From: an uncultured Bacteroidales bacterium
Lineage (GTDB): Bacteria > Bacteroidota > Bacteroidia > Bacteroidales > Paludibacteraceae
Assembly (NCBI GenBank): GCA_902782665.1
Contig: CACZOA010000027.1
Coordinates: 1-64,000 of the forward strand
Reading direction: 5' to 3'
Length of the DNA: 64,000 nt
Each line of letters opens with the position of its first letter. The stretch's first letter is position 1. The translations under genes and the position numbers were made by a program. The notes under the pieces are model-generated. The model had not been told where the DNA came from. It saw only the letters and a program-made list of their open reading frames with translations, and did not search any database. This document shows positions 7,705-15,875 of this stretch, piece by piece.

Positions 7705-8206
7705 TGTCGTATCCTTCTAAATTATCGTTTAATATTTTTTCGATCATATCAAGAGCCACACCGCTTTCATATCCGCGAGATGCGGCAAATCTGAATAGTT
7801 TTGCCTTTGCGTCGTAGCGGTTCTGAAATTTGATTGTTTTTAGTTTCGACGTGAGTGCGGCCATCATAGTCTCTTCGTATGCGTCATCTGGAATTTCGTC
7901 CAGTGCCTCTTTGATATAGTCGGATGGAATTCTTTTCATTTTGAGAGCATACTCTATTTTTTCCCGTCCCCATTTGGCAAATTTGTATTTGTCTTTTGCG
8001 AAGAACTTGGAATATCTGGTTTCGTCGATGAATCTTTCAGTTTCCAGGTAATTCAGTATAGAAGTAATGTCTTCAGAAGAGAGCCCGTGTTGTTTTAGCT
8101 TTTCAGCGATGTCGCACTTGCATTTTTCCGATTCCGCGCACAACATCGACATTTTAGCCAAAGCCTCGTCTTTGCTCCATATTTTTAATCTCGTCTCTCC
8201 GATCAT
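7697..8206 (-). CDS. recX: RecX family regulatory protein
   Basis: A 169-residue helical protein made of three RecX-type three-helix repeats (LNYLETERFIDETRYSKFFAKDK and related). RecX binds RecA filaments and limits recombinase activity. recA is not in this window, which is common in this phylum. Its ATG overlaps the prmC stop (ATGA at 8203-8206) and its end overlaps the CPBP protease start, placing it in the middle of a four-gene operon. Confidence 0.88.
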   Translation of the reverse strand: MIGETRLKIWSKDEALAKMSMLCAESEKCKCDIAEKLKQHGLSSEDITSILNYLETERFIDETRYSKFFAKDKYKFAKWGREKIEYALKMKRIPSDYIKEALDEIPDDAYEETMMAALTSKLKTIKFQNRYDAKAKLFRFAASRGYESGVALDMIEKILNDNLEGYDNE

Positions 8207-9057
8207 ATCTTTTTGCCAATCACGAAACGTTCACGGTCAAAACAATCTTTTATCACCACGACGTCGCTGAATCCCGTTTCGCTCATCATCTTTTCTACGT
8301 CGTGGACATACGCCACATTGGTTTCGAATAGCAGAGCACCGTCGCTTTCAAGATTATTGATTGCAAATTTAGCGATTTTATTGTAAAATAACAATGGTTC
8401 GTCTTGTGGAACGAAGAGAGCAAGATGAGGCTCGAAGTCAAGCACATTTGATCGCATCTCCGCTTTCTCATCAGGACATATATATGGAGGGTTGCTTACA
8501 ATCACGTTGAATGGAGCACAACCAGATAAGAAAGAGTCGGATAGAGCATCGTCGCAGATGAATTTCACGTCTGCTCCATTATTCTTAGCATTTGTCGACG
8601 CTACTTCAATAGCATCTTTGCTGACATCCACCGCTGAGACTTCTGCGTAGGGAATCCTTTTTTTTACTGCGACCGCAATAGCTCCCGAGCCAGTGCCGAT
8701 ATCCAACACTCTCATTTTGCATTTCGCATTTCTGTTTTTTAATTTCTCAATCTCATCCACCAGAGCCACAGTTTCTGGACGGGGAATCAACACTCTGGGA
8801 TCAACAGCAAATTTCATTCCGTCGAACCATTCAAAACCTAATACATACTGCATTGGCTCTCCTTTTTTGAGACGGGAAAGAAACATATCACATTGTTTGA
8901 TAATTTCATCGGAAGCCTTGTCGGACAACGACATTATTATCTGGCTTCGTGATTTTCCGGATATATGAGAAACACATTCGTAGAAAATTTCATTGATTTC
9001 AGAAGTTTCATATAAATTAGAAAGAGCTGTGATGAAATTATTCTTTATCTGTTTCAT
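8203..9057 (-). CDS. prmC: Peptide chain release factor N5-glutamine methyltransferase
   Basis: 284 residues from ATG 9057 (MKQIKNNFITAL). PrmC methylates the Gln of the GGQ motif in release factors RF1 and RF2. It has an N-terminal helical bundle (about 1-75) followed by a Rossmann methyltransferase domain: VLDIGTGSGAIAV at 116-128 binds AdoMet and NPPY at 189-192 holds the substrate glutamine. The longer upstream frame is AT-rich intergenic DNA and is rejected. It is the first gene of the minus operon. A -7 element TATCTTTG (9153-9160, minus strand) lies about 90 bases upstream. Confidence 0.95.
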   Translation of the reverse strand: MKQIKNNFITALSNLYETSEINEIFYECVSHISGKSRSQIIMSLSDKASDEIIKQCDMFLSRLKKGEPMQYVLGFEWFDGMKFAVDPRVLIPRPETVALVDEIEKLKNRNAKCKMRVLDIGTGSGAIAVAVKKRIPYAEVSAVDVSKDAIEVASTNAKNNGADVKFICDDALSDSFLSGCAPFNVIVSNPPYICPDEKAEMRSNVLDFEPHLALFVPQDEPLLFYNKIAKFAINNLESDGALLFETNVAYVHDVEKMMSETGFSDVVVIKDCFDRERFVIGKKI

Positions 9058-9100
9058 AAAAAAAGTTAAATAAAACGTACATTTCGTAAAAAATCTAATT

Positions 9101-9160
9101 ATATTTGCATATCCAATAGTGCTGATAGCATTATTGATATGCGATTTTGTGGCAAAGATA
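9101..9160. promoter_or_regulatory. Divergent promoter region between prmC and the 9179 gene
   Basis: On the plus strand TATATTTG (9101-9108) and on the minus strand TATCTTTG (9153-9160) both match the -7 consensus TAnnTTTG. Neither has a consensus TTG at the expected -33 distance. Confidence 0.45.
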
Positions 9161-9178
9161 AAGTAAAAATTATTCTTA

Positions 9179-10036
9179 ATGAATAAAAATAAACTTATCA
9201 CATTTATACTGAACGACATTTCCGAACTTGATATGCTAACGAAATGCATGGAAAGTATGGAAACGATTCCGTACGCAATGCACGATCTCGCCCTTCAAAA
9301 GGTAAGAAACATATTGTCGGAGTTTGAGCAGCTAAGTGTAGAAAGCAAGGAGGCAGCTCAAGAGAAGTCAGAAGAGAAGACTGTGGCAGCAAAACCTGTA
9401 AAGGAGGTCTGTCAGAAAGTTGAAACTAAAGATGCAAAGACGACAGAGAAGGCGGAGTCGGAAGTCGAAAAGGAAAGTGTAGTCGAGGAAACGCAGAGTA
9501 TACAAGATCAGAAAGTCAACGTTGAGGAAGAGTTGGTTAGTCCTAGAAAAAACGCTACTATTGAGGTTGACGTTTCTGCTATAGATACTGTTAAAGTTGT
9601 TGTGAAAGAGCCAGAGCCAAAGGTGGTTGAGGAATTGAGTCAGCCGGAGCCTGAGGTTCAGAAAGAGGCGGTCAAAACAGTTGAGACAGAAAAACCTGCA
9701 CCATCAAAAAGTGTAGAGAAGAAAGTGGCTGAACAGCCTAAGGCAGCGATCAGTAATCCGGTAATCACTAATGAGAGATTCAAGGGCGGCCGAAGATTAG
9801 AGAGCAGATTTGTGACAGATCTGCGTAAATCACTTAATTTCAACGATAGATTCCGTTATCAGAGGGAATTGTTTGGTGGTGATATGGCGTTGTTGAACAC
9901 AACAATTGACAAATTGAATTCAATGTCGTCATTGCAGGAAGCTGAGGCCTATGTCGCTGAAAATTTCAATTGGGACACAACAGAAGGCGCAGCATTTGAA
10001 TTTATGGAGTTGTTGGAAGCAAGGTTCACTAACTAG
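9179..10036 (+). CDS. Conserved hypothetical protein with charged linker
   Basis: A 285-residue soluble protein in three parts. Residues 1-55 form a helical head (LITFILNDISELDMLTKCME). Residues 56-190 are a low-complexity Glu/Val/Lys/Pro linker. Residues 195-285 form a compact conserved tail (RFVTDLRKSLNFNDRFRYQR, LFGGDMALLNTTIDKLN, NFNWDT). I know similar proteins only as uncharacterised Bacteroidales proteins. It is followed by rsmI after 4 bases, so they are one transcript. No enzyme motif is seen. The head-linker-tail design suggests an adaptor or scaffold, which is inference. Confidence 0.75.
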   Translation: MNKNKLITFILNDISELDMLTKCMESMETIPYAMHDLALQKVRNILSEFEQLSVESKEAAQEKSEEKTVAAKPVKEVCQKVETKDAKTTEKAESEVEKESVVEETQSIQDQKVNVEEELVSPRKNATIEVDVSAIDTVKVVVKEPEPKVVEELSQPEPEVQKEAVKTVETEKPAPSKSVEKKVAEQPKAAISNPVITNERFKGGRRLESRFVTDLRKSLNFNDRFRYQRELFGGDMALLNTTIDKLNSMSSLQEAEAYVAENFNWDTTEGAAFEFMELLEARFTN

Positions 10037-10040
10037 TGTT

Positions 10041-10754
10041 ATGGCAAAACTGTACATAGTTCCGACTCCGGTCGGCAATCTTGAGGACATGACATTCAGG
10101 GCTATTAGAGTGTTGAAGGAGGCTGATTTGATATTGGCTGAAGACACTCGTACATCCAGTGTCTTGCTTAAACATTTTGAGATCGAAAACAAGATGATGT
10201 CTCACCACAAGTTTAATGAGCATCAGACTTGTGATTCAGTTGTGACGAGGATAAAGTCGGGTGAGAATGTGGCATTGATAAGTGATGCAGGCACACCTGG
10301 AATATCGGATCCTGGTTTTATGTTGTCGAGAGCATGTGCTGAGGCTGGAGTAGAGGTGGAATGCCTTCCTGGAGCGACAGCTTTTGTGCCGGCGATAGTG
10401 GATTCAGGATTACCTACAGACAGATTCTGTTTTGAAGGGTTCCTGCCACAGAAGAAGGGCCGTCAGACTCGTTTGAAAGAGATCGTCGAGGAGGAGCGCA
10501 CTTCTATTATATATGAGTCTCCATACAGAGTCGTCAAGACTTTGTCGCAGATAGAGGAACTTGCTGGACCAGACAGAGTGGTGTCTGTATCACGTGAGAT
10601 TTCAAAGAAATTTGAACAGACTGTTAGGGGAAGCGTATCTGAAGTCAAAGCACATTTTGAAGCAAATGAACCAAAAGGAGAGTTTGTGATTGTCATTTCC
10701 GGAAAAGAGAAGGAGAAGGCAAGCAAAAAGAAATATGATGACGACGAGGATTGA
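10041..10754 (+). CDS. rsmI: 16S rRNA (cytidine-2'-O)-methyltransferase RsmI
   Basis: 237 residues from ATG 10041 (MAKLYIVPTPVGNLEDMT). This is the tetrapyrrole-methylase-fold enzyme that 2'-O-methylates C1402 of 16S rRNA in the decoding centre. Motifs: the PTPVGN start, LAEDTRTSSVLLKHF, ISDAGTPGISDPG and LPGATAFVPAIVDSGLP. Family length is about 280, so this copy is somewhat short at the C-terminus, which ends in a Lys/Asp tail. It follows the conserved hypothetical gene with a 4-base gap. Confidence 0.95.
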   Translation: MAKLYIVPTPVGNLEDMTFRAIRVLKEADLILAEDTRTSSVLLKHFEIENKMMSHHKFNEHQTCDSVVTRIKSGENVALISDAGTPGISDPGFMLSRACAEAGVEVECLPGATAFVPAIVDSGLPTDRFCFEGFLPQKKGRQTRLKEIVEEERTSIIYESPYRVVKTLSQIEELAGPDRVVSVSREISKKFEQTVRGSVSEVKAHFEANEPKGEFVIVISGKEKEKASKKKYDDDED

Positions 10755-10802
10755 TTCGTTATGACGGTATTATCAAGAATAAATTAAATAAAAATATATA
10801 AA

Positions 10803-11657
10803 ATGAAAAAAGCAATTTTATTCGCAAGCGTAGCGCTAGTGGCTGCTACATCTTGCAACCCATGGCAGGGAGAGATTGATCAGGCCAACAAGACTTCAGA
10901 TTCTTTGAGAACTGTTTTGGCTGAGGAGCGTCAGATTTCACAGCAGATGTCTGATTTGTTCGAGGAGGTTAACGCTAACATGAAGCAGATCAAGGAGGTT
11001 GAGCTTGGTGTTCTTAACGACAAAGGTCAGGAAGGTGGTACAAACAAGGCTACTATCCAGGAGGATTTCAAACTAATCTCTGAGCGTATTCAGCAGAGCA
11101 ACCAGAAGATCAACGAGTTGGAGGAGAAGTTGGCTAAGTCTAACGGTCAGCTTAACGGTCTTCGTGGTACAATCGGTAAGTTGAAGAAGCAGTTGGCTGA
11201 GAGCCAGGCTGAGATGGCTAAACTTAAGGAAGAACTTGAGGCTAAGAACATCAAGATCGCTGACCTTGAGAACCAGAACTCAATTGCAATCCAGAGAATC
11301 GACTCTGTTAACAATGTTTCTGCACAGCAGGCTGCTGCTATCGCTGCTCAGGATGCAGAGTTGAACGCAGTATATTACTTGGCTGCAGACAAGGCTACTT
11401 TGAAGAACAAGGGTCTTTTGGAGAAGGCACTTAAGAAGGGTGGTGACATCAGAACTTCTGACTTTACTAAGGTTGACAAGAGAGATTTCACTGAGCTTGA
11501 TCTTAAGACTAAGAAGGCTGTTATCCTTTCTCGTCACCCATTGACATCTTACACTCTTCTTCCAAAGAGCGCTGAGGACAAGACTTTGATCTTGAAGATC
11601 AAGGATTACAACAGATTCTGGTCTACTTCAGACTACTTGATCATCCAGACTAAGTAA
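10803..11657 (+). CDS. Coiled-coil lipoprotein
   Basis: 284 residues. It has a signal peptide with a lipobox-like ATSC near residue 18, so a lipid-anchored envelope protein is expected. Residues 20-200 are a long helical coiled coil with heptads rich in Gln, Glu, Lys and Leu (INELEEKLAKSNGQL, LKEELEAKNIKIADLENQN). Residues 205-284 form a compact domain of mixed strands. Codon use is strongly biased to a few codons, typical of an abundant protein. A strong terminator with a GCAA loop follows. I know relatives only as uncharacterised Bacteroidota proteins; a structural envelope role is an inference. Confidence 0.8.
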   Translation: MKKAILFASVALVAATSCNPWQGEIDQANKTSDSLRTVLAEERQISQQMSDLFEEVNANMKQIKEVELGVLNDKGQEGGTNKATIQEDFKLISERIQQSNQKINELEEKLAKSNGQLNGLRGTIGKLKKQLAESQAEMAKLKEELEAKNIKIADLENQNSIAIQRIDSVNNVSAQQAAAIAAQDAELNAVYYLAADKATLKNKGLLEKALKKGGDIRTSDFTKVDKRDFTELDLKTKKAVILSRHPLTSYTLLPKSAEDKTLILKIKDYNRFWSTSDYLIIQTK

Positions 11658-11677
11658 TTTTAGTTTAGATCTCATAT

Positions 11678-11709
11678 AATCCCGGCAATGCAAATTGTCG
11701 GGATTTTTT
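11678..11709 (+). terminator. Terminator of the coiled-coil lipoprotein gene
   Basis: AATCCCGGCAAT-GCAA-ATTGTCGGGATT stem with a GNRA loop, followed by a run of T. Confidence 0.9.
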
Positions 11710-11735
11710 GTTTCTTTCACGTCCGTCAAAATGCC

Positions 11736-11766
11736 TTGCTTGATAACTGAAAAAATACTACCTTTG
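11736..11766 (+). promoter_or_regulatory. Promoter of the methyltransferase gene
   Basis: TTG (11736-11738), 20 bases, then TACCTTTG (11759-11766): a full match to the Bacteroidota consensus, 22 bases before the ATG at 11788. Confidence 0.7.
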
Positions 11767-11787
11767 AGCAAATTAAAACAATTGATT

Positions 11788-12495
11788 ATGAGCGACGCAT
11801 ACGGCAAAGCTTTGACCGCATATTTCAATGGAGACAAGAAGACTCGAATCAAAGTTGAAAGCAATGTGGTGGAGACGGAATATTGGAATATTAAGGAGTT
11901 CTTCCATACTTGGGAACAGATGAGTGAGATAGAGCATCGTGCATTGAAACTGTGTGAAGGACGTACACTGGATGTCGGTGCCGGGTCTGGCAGTCATACT
12001 CTTTGGTTGCAGGATAAAGGTATGGATGTTGAGGCGATTGATGTTTCTGCCGGAGCCGTAGATGTGATGAAGCAGAGGGGAGTCAAGAATGCCCAGATAC
12101 GTGATTTTTATGATATCGTCGGAGAAAAATACGACACGTTGCTGATGCTGATGAATGGAGCTGGAATAGCAAAGACGATGAAGAACCTTCCGTCTTTCCT
12201 GAACCATTGCAAGAGTTTGCTTGCCGACGGAGGCAAAATTGTGATGGACAGTTCTGATTTGATTTATCTTTACACTGACGAAGACGGTAATGTTGATCCT
12301 GGAATAGATGATGAGCCTTATTACGGGGAGATTGATTATGCTATCACTTACCGTGGAGAGAAGGATGAACCGTTTGAATGGCTATTTGTGGATTTCAACC
12401 GTCTTAACGCTGTTTGTCAGATGTGTGGGCTGAAAGCAGAGAAGGTTTATGAGAATGATCACTACCAATATTTGGTAGAGATTCACTATGCATAA
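11788..12495 (+). CDS. Class I SAM-dependent methyltransferase
   Basis: 235 residues from ATG 11788 (MSDAYGKALTAYFNG). The longer upstream frame overlaps the previous terminator and this gene's promoter and is rejected. The Rossmann methyltransferase core carries motif I LDVGAGSGSHTLWLQ (near residue 61) and the acidic loop EAIDVSAGAVDVM. Downstream motifs are FYDIVGEKYDTLLMLMNG and LADGGKIVMDSSDL. The substrate is unknown; small-molecule methyltransferases of this type are frequent in Bacteroidales. It is a single-gene unit. Confidence 0.85.
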   Translation: MSDAYGKALTAYFNGDKKTRIKVESNVVETEYWNIKEFFHTWEQMSEIEHRALKLCEGRTLDVGAGSGSHTLWLQDKGMDVEAIDVSAGAVDVMKQRGVKNAQIRDFYDIVGEKYDTLLMLMNGAGIAKTMKNLPSFLNHCKSLLADGGKIVMDSSDLIYLYTDEDGNVDPGIDDEPYYGEIDYAITYRGEKDEPFEWLFVDFNRLNAVCQMCGLKAEKVYENDHYQYLVEIHYA

Positions 12496-12532
12496 TTCGC
12501 AATGCATAATTCATAATTAATTAAGAATTTGC

Positions 12533-12540
12533 TAAATTTG
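12533..12540 (+). promoter_or_regulatory. -7 element upstream of ddl
   Basis: TAAATTTG matches TAnnTTTG, 25 bases before the ddl ATG. At the -33 distance the sequence is TTC rather than TTG. Confidence 0.5.
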
Positions 12541-12565
12541 CAAGACAATAAAAGTGTATCAACAA

Positions 12566-13540
12566 ATGAAAAAAAATATCGCAATTGTAGCAGGTGGCGA
12601 CCAGTCGGAAGTGGTTGTGTCACTGAAAAGTGCTAAGGGTATCTACTCTTTCATGGACAAAGAGAAGTATAATGTATATATTGTGACAATCATTGGCACA
12701 GAGTGGAACTTGGAGGTTAATGATGCAAAATATCCAATCGACAAAAATGATTTTTCAGCTGATATAGATGGCTTGAAAATCAAATTCGATTACGCCTACA
12801 TCACTATCCATGGCACACCAGGTGAGGATGGTAAATTGCAGGGTTATTTTGAGTTGATGAAGATCCCATACTCTTCATGTGGTGTACTTGCTTCTGCATT
12901 GACATACAACAAGTTCACTTGTAATACATACTTGAAGAATTTTGGTATACCTGTCGCTAAATCATTGCGTTTGAGAAGTGAGAGCGACTACACAGATAAG
13001 GAAATTGTAGATGCTGTAGGTTTGCCATGTTTTGTCAAACCGAACGACGGAGGAAGCAGTTTCGGTGTGACAAAAGTAAAGACAATAGAGCAGGTAAAAC
13101 CGGCAGTGAAGAAAGCATTCGCAGAAGGTTCAGAAACAGTGATAGAGAGTTTCATGCAGGGAACAGAGATCACATGCGGAATCTATAAGGCAGGTGGAAA
13201 AACTACCGTCTTCCCTATTACAGAGGTGGTCAGCGAGAATGAGTTTTTTGATTACGACGCGAAGTATAAAGGACAGGTTAAGGAGATCACTCCAGCCAGA
13301 ATTTCAGAGGAAATCGCTGCAGTTGTCCGTAAGCAGACAGAAAGAATCTATAATGTGCTTGACGCTCATGGAATCATCCGTGTGGATTATATCATTTCAG
13401 CAGACGGTACTGTGAACCTTCTAGAGGTCAATACAACTCCAGGAATGACACCTACAAGTTTCATTCCTCAGCAGGTGGCTGCAGCAGGTTTGGAGATGAA
13501 GGACGTGTTGTCGAACATTATAGAAAATCAGTATAAATAA
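12566..13540 (+). CDS. ddl: D-alanine--D-alanine ligase
   Basis: 324 residues from ATG 12566 (MKKNIAIVAGGDQSE). This is the ATP-grasp enzyme that makes D-Ala-D-Ala for peptidoglycan in the cytoplasm. The N-terminal fold has AYITIHGTPGEDGKLQGY near 84-101. The ATP-grasp region has CFVKPNDGGSSFGVTKV, ESFMQGTEITCGIY and RVDYIISADGTVNLLEVNTTPGMT (metal-binding Glu and Asn). Length is normal. Its stop overlaps the mrp start (TAATG at 13537-13541). Ddl usually sits with mur genes; here its partner is mrp. Confidence 0.95.
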   Translation: MKKNIAIVAGGDQSEVVVSLKSAKGIYSFMDKEKYNVYIVTIIGTEWNLEVNDAKYPIDKNDFSADIDGLKIKFDYAYITIHGTPGEDGKLQGYFELMKIPYSSCGVLASALTYNKFTCNTYLKNFGIPVAKSLRLRSESDYTDKEIVDAVGLPCFVKPNDGGSSFGVTKVKTIEQVKPAVKKAFAEGSETVIESFMQGTEITCGIYKAGGKTTVFPITEVVSENEFFDYDAKYKGQVKEITPARISEEIAAVVRKQTERIYNVLDAHGIIRVDYIISADGTVNLLEVNTTPGMTPTSFIPQQVAAAGLEMKDVLSNIIENQYK

Positions 13541-14655
13541 TGGCATTATATCCAAAGTTGATTATTGACGCACTTACACATGTGCGTTATCCGGGCACAG
13601 GTAAGGATATTGTGTCGTCGGAGATGGTGGAGGATAACATCCGAATCGATGGAAACAAAGTGTCGTTCTCATTGATATTTGAGAAAGAGAATGATCCGTT
13701 CGCGAGATCGTTGGTGAAAGCATGTGAGACAGCAATCTTGACATATGTAGGCAAGGAGGTTGAGATAGCAGGCAATATCACCTGTAAATATAAGACGGCG
13801 ATACCAAAGAAAGATCCGGACAATCCGTTGCCAGGCGTGAAGAATATCATAGCCGTTTCGTCAGGAAAGGGTGGAGTAGGAAAGAGCACCGTCTCTGCTA
13901 ATCTTGCAGTTTCTCTTGCAAAGATGGGTTATAAAGTCGGTTTGCTCGACGCAGATATATTCGGACCTTCGATGCCAAAAATGTTCGGACTAGAGGATGC
14001 CCGTCCTATTTTGGAAGAAAAAAATGAGCAGGGACGTGAGTTGATCCGTCCTGAGGAGCGATACGGAGTTAAACTGTTGTCAATCGGATTCTTTGTCAAT
14101 CCTAACGATGCAGTGTTGTGGAGAGGCGGAATGGCAAGCAATGCATTGAAACAGCTTATTACGGATGCCAATTGGGGTGAATTGGATTATTTTGTGTTGG
14201 ATTTGCCTCCAGGCACAAGTGATATCCATCTGACATTGGTGCAGACTCTAGCGTTGACGGGAGCTATTGTGGTCAGCACACCGCAGGAAGTGGCGTTGGC
14301 AGACGCAAAGAAAGGAATCAGCATGTTTGTCGGAGAGAAGGTCAATGTTCCGATCATTGGGTTGGTGGAGAATATGGCATGGTTTACTCCGGCAGAGTTG
14401 CCAAACAACAAGTATTATATCTTTGGTAAGGAAGGATGCAAAAAGTTGGCTGAGGATATGAACGTGGAGTTGCTAGGACAGATTCCTATTGTTCAGTCGA
14501 TATGTGAGTGTGGAGATAATGGAGCACCTGCAGCGTTGAAAGATGACACGATCACGTCTCAGGCATTCATGGATTTGGCATCACGAGTTGTTGCAAAAGT
14601 TGATGAAATTAATGCTTCTGGAATCAAAACAAAGCGTGTGATTACACATAAATAG
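13540..14655 (+). CDS. mrp: Mrp/NBP35 family iron-sulfur cluster carrier ATPase
   Basis: 371 residues. An N-terminal MIP18/DUF59-like domain (about 1-95, IIDALTHVRYPGTGKDIV) precedes a ParA/MinD-type ATPase. The deviant Walker A is SSGKGGVGKSTVSANLA (about 108-124), followed by GLLDADIFGPSMPKMFG, YFVLDLPPGTSDIHLTLVQ and NMAWFTP. Mrp proteins assemble or carry Fe-S clusters to target proteins in the cytoplasm. The start overlaps the ddl stop, so translation is coupled. A 371-residue length is usual for Bacteroidota. Confidence 0.93.
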   Translation: MALYPKLIIDALTHVRYPGTGKDIVSSEMVEDNIRIDGNKVSFSLIFEKENDPFARSLVKACETAILTYVGKEVEIAGNITCKYKTAIPKKDPDNPLPGVKNIIAVSSGKGGVGKSTVSANLAVSLAKMGYKVGLLDADIFGPSMPKMFGLEDARPILEEKNEQGRELIRPEERYGVKLLSIGFFVNPNDAVLWRGGMASNALKQLITDANWGELDYFVLDLPPGTSDIHLTLVQTLALTGAIVVSTPQEVALADAKKGISMFVGEKVNVPIIGLVENMAWFTPAELPNNKYYIFGKEGCKKLAEDMNVELLGQIPIVQSICECGDNGAPAALKDDTITSQAFMDLASRVVAKVDEINASGIKTKRVITHK

Positions 14656-14741
14656 CAATTAGCATTGTTTTTTTCAAAAAAAGATTTATCTTTGGAGCGT
14701 TGATAGAAAGCAACATAGTATAAATTTATAAAGGGTAAAAA

Positions 14742-15185
14742 ATGAAAAGACTAGGAAATTATTTCGTAATGTTGACAGTTGCCATTTTGGCATTGTTTGG
14801 TACATCATGTTCTGGTGATGATTCTGAAGAACTAGGACCATTCGTGGAGTATACAGAAGCAAAAACGTTCTATGACACTTATACAGCATACACTGGATCA
14901 AAGGCGTTGATTGACACTCGTGAGAAATCAAAGTTTGCGGCAGGACATATAGATGGTGCTGTTAACTTGCCAGCAGACATTTATAATACTGCAGATGACA
15001 ATGCACAGTGGAGTCAGGATCTTTTGGCATTGTATCCAAAGAACACATGTTTGTTTTTCTACGGAACAACTTCATTCCAGATGACAAAGGCTGTTGCAGG
15101 TCGTGCGTCAAGACTTGGATACGGAAAAGAGAACTCACGTATCTTCTCTAAGGGTTACGATGCGTTGAAGTCTGAATGGAAGTAA
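14742..15185 (+). CDS. Rhodanese-like lipoprotein lacking the active-site cysteine (copy 1)
   Basis: 147 residues with a lipoprotein signal peptide (lipobox FGTSC, Cys about 23). The rest is a single rhodanese fold: ALIDTREKSKFAAGHIDGAVNLP is the typical D-x-R...H-I-x-G-A-x-N signature, and CLFFYGTTSFQMTKAVAGRASRLG is where the catalytic loop belongs. A normal rhodanese has Cys at the start of that loop; here the sequence is YGTTSF, so sulfur transfer by the usual mechanism is not expected. A close tandem paralogue follows at 15264. It is probably attached to an envelope membrane and may be a binding module. Confidence 0.8.
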   Translation: MKRLGNYFVMLTVAILALFGTSCSGDDSEELGPFVEYTEAKTFYDTYTAYTGSKALIDTREKSKFAAGHIDGAVNLPADIYNTADDNAQWSQDLLALYPKNTCLFFYGTTSFQMTKAVAGRASRLGYGKENSRIFSKGYDALKSEWK

Positions 15186-15205
15186 GATTTTATCTTAGAA
15201 TATCA

Positions 15206-15234
15206 AAAGGGAGGCATATATGCTTCCCTTTTTT
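15206..15234 (+). terminator. Terminator after rhodanese-like copy 1
   Basis: AAAGGGAGGCAT-AT-ATGCTTCCCTTT stem (one G-T pair) followed by T. It separates the two paralogues. Confidence 0.85.
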
Positions 15235-15263
15235 GTTTGAATAAATCCAACTATCTGAAATTA

Positions 15264-15722
15264 ATGAAAATGAAAAAATCAAGAATTTGTTTTGTGATGT
15301 TGATATCTGTTATCATGTCTTTGTCTTATCTTTCGTGTGATAAAAATTGCGAAGGATGTGGAGATGAAATATATCCTTTCGTAGAATACACAGATTCAAA
15401 AACATTTTATGAAACTTATGTTTCTTATACAGGACCAAAGGCATTGGTAGACACTCGTGAGAAATCGATGTATGAGACAGAACATTTGGAAGGAGCTGTA
15501 AACTTGCCAGCAGACATAAATAATACTGCTAATAATGACACTCAGTGGTGTAAGGATCTTTTGGCATTGTATCCAAAGAGCACATGTTTGTTCTTCTACG
15601 GAACAACTTCATTCCAGATGACAAAGGCTGTTGCAGGTCGTGCGTCAAACCTTGGATATGGTAAAAATAACTCACGTATCTTCTCTAAGGGTTACGATGT
15701 TTTGAAGTTTGAATGGAAGTAA
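15264..15722 (+). CDS. Rhodanese-like lipoprotein lacking the active-site cysteine (copy 2)
   Basis: 152 residues from ATG 15264 (ATG 15270 also possible), with lipobox SYLSC. From the PFVEYT motif on it is nearly the same protein as copy 1: NLPADINNTANND, LLALYPKSTCLFFYGTTSFQ and NSRIFSKGYD recur with few changes, while signal peptides and the first mature residues (DKNCEGCGDE) differ. The same catalytic Cys is missing. The extra CxxC pair near the anchor is unique to this copy. A terminator lies between the copies, so they may be expressed separately. Confidence 0.8.
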   Translation: MKMKKSRICFVMLISVIMSLSYLSCDKNCEGCGDEIYPFVEYTDSKTFYETYVSYTGPKALVDTREKSMYETEHLEGAVNLPADINNTANNDTQWCKDLLALYPKSTCLFFYGTTSFQMTKAVAGRASNLGYGKNNSRIFSKGYDVLKFEWK

Positions 15723-15735
15723 GAGTTTTATCTTA

Positions 15736-15762
15736 GGGAGGCTGATATGTTTCCCTTTTTTG
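15736..15762 (+). terminator. Terminator after rhodanese-like copy 2
   Basis: AGGGAGG-CTGATATG-TTTCCCT with G-T pairs, followed by a run of T. It is a weaker version of the terminator after copy 1. Confidence 0.6.
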
Positions 15763-15786
15763 TTCAGAATATAATATCCAATTATC

Positions 15787-15820
15787 AAAAAATGGACGTT
15801 GGTTGTAACGACCAACGTCC
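15787..15820 (-). terminator. Terminator of amt
   Basis: GGACGTTGGT...ACCAACGTCC, a perfect 10-base stem with a 7-base loop. Read on the minus strand it is followed by six T. It lies 55 bases after the amt stop. Confidence 0.88.
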
Positions 15821-15875
15821 AGAATATGAAAAAAATACGTAATAAATATTTAAGATTAGTTATGCCACGTCTTTG

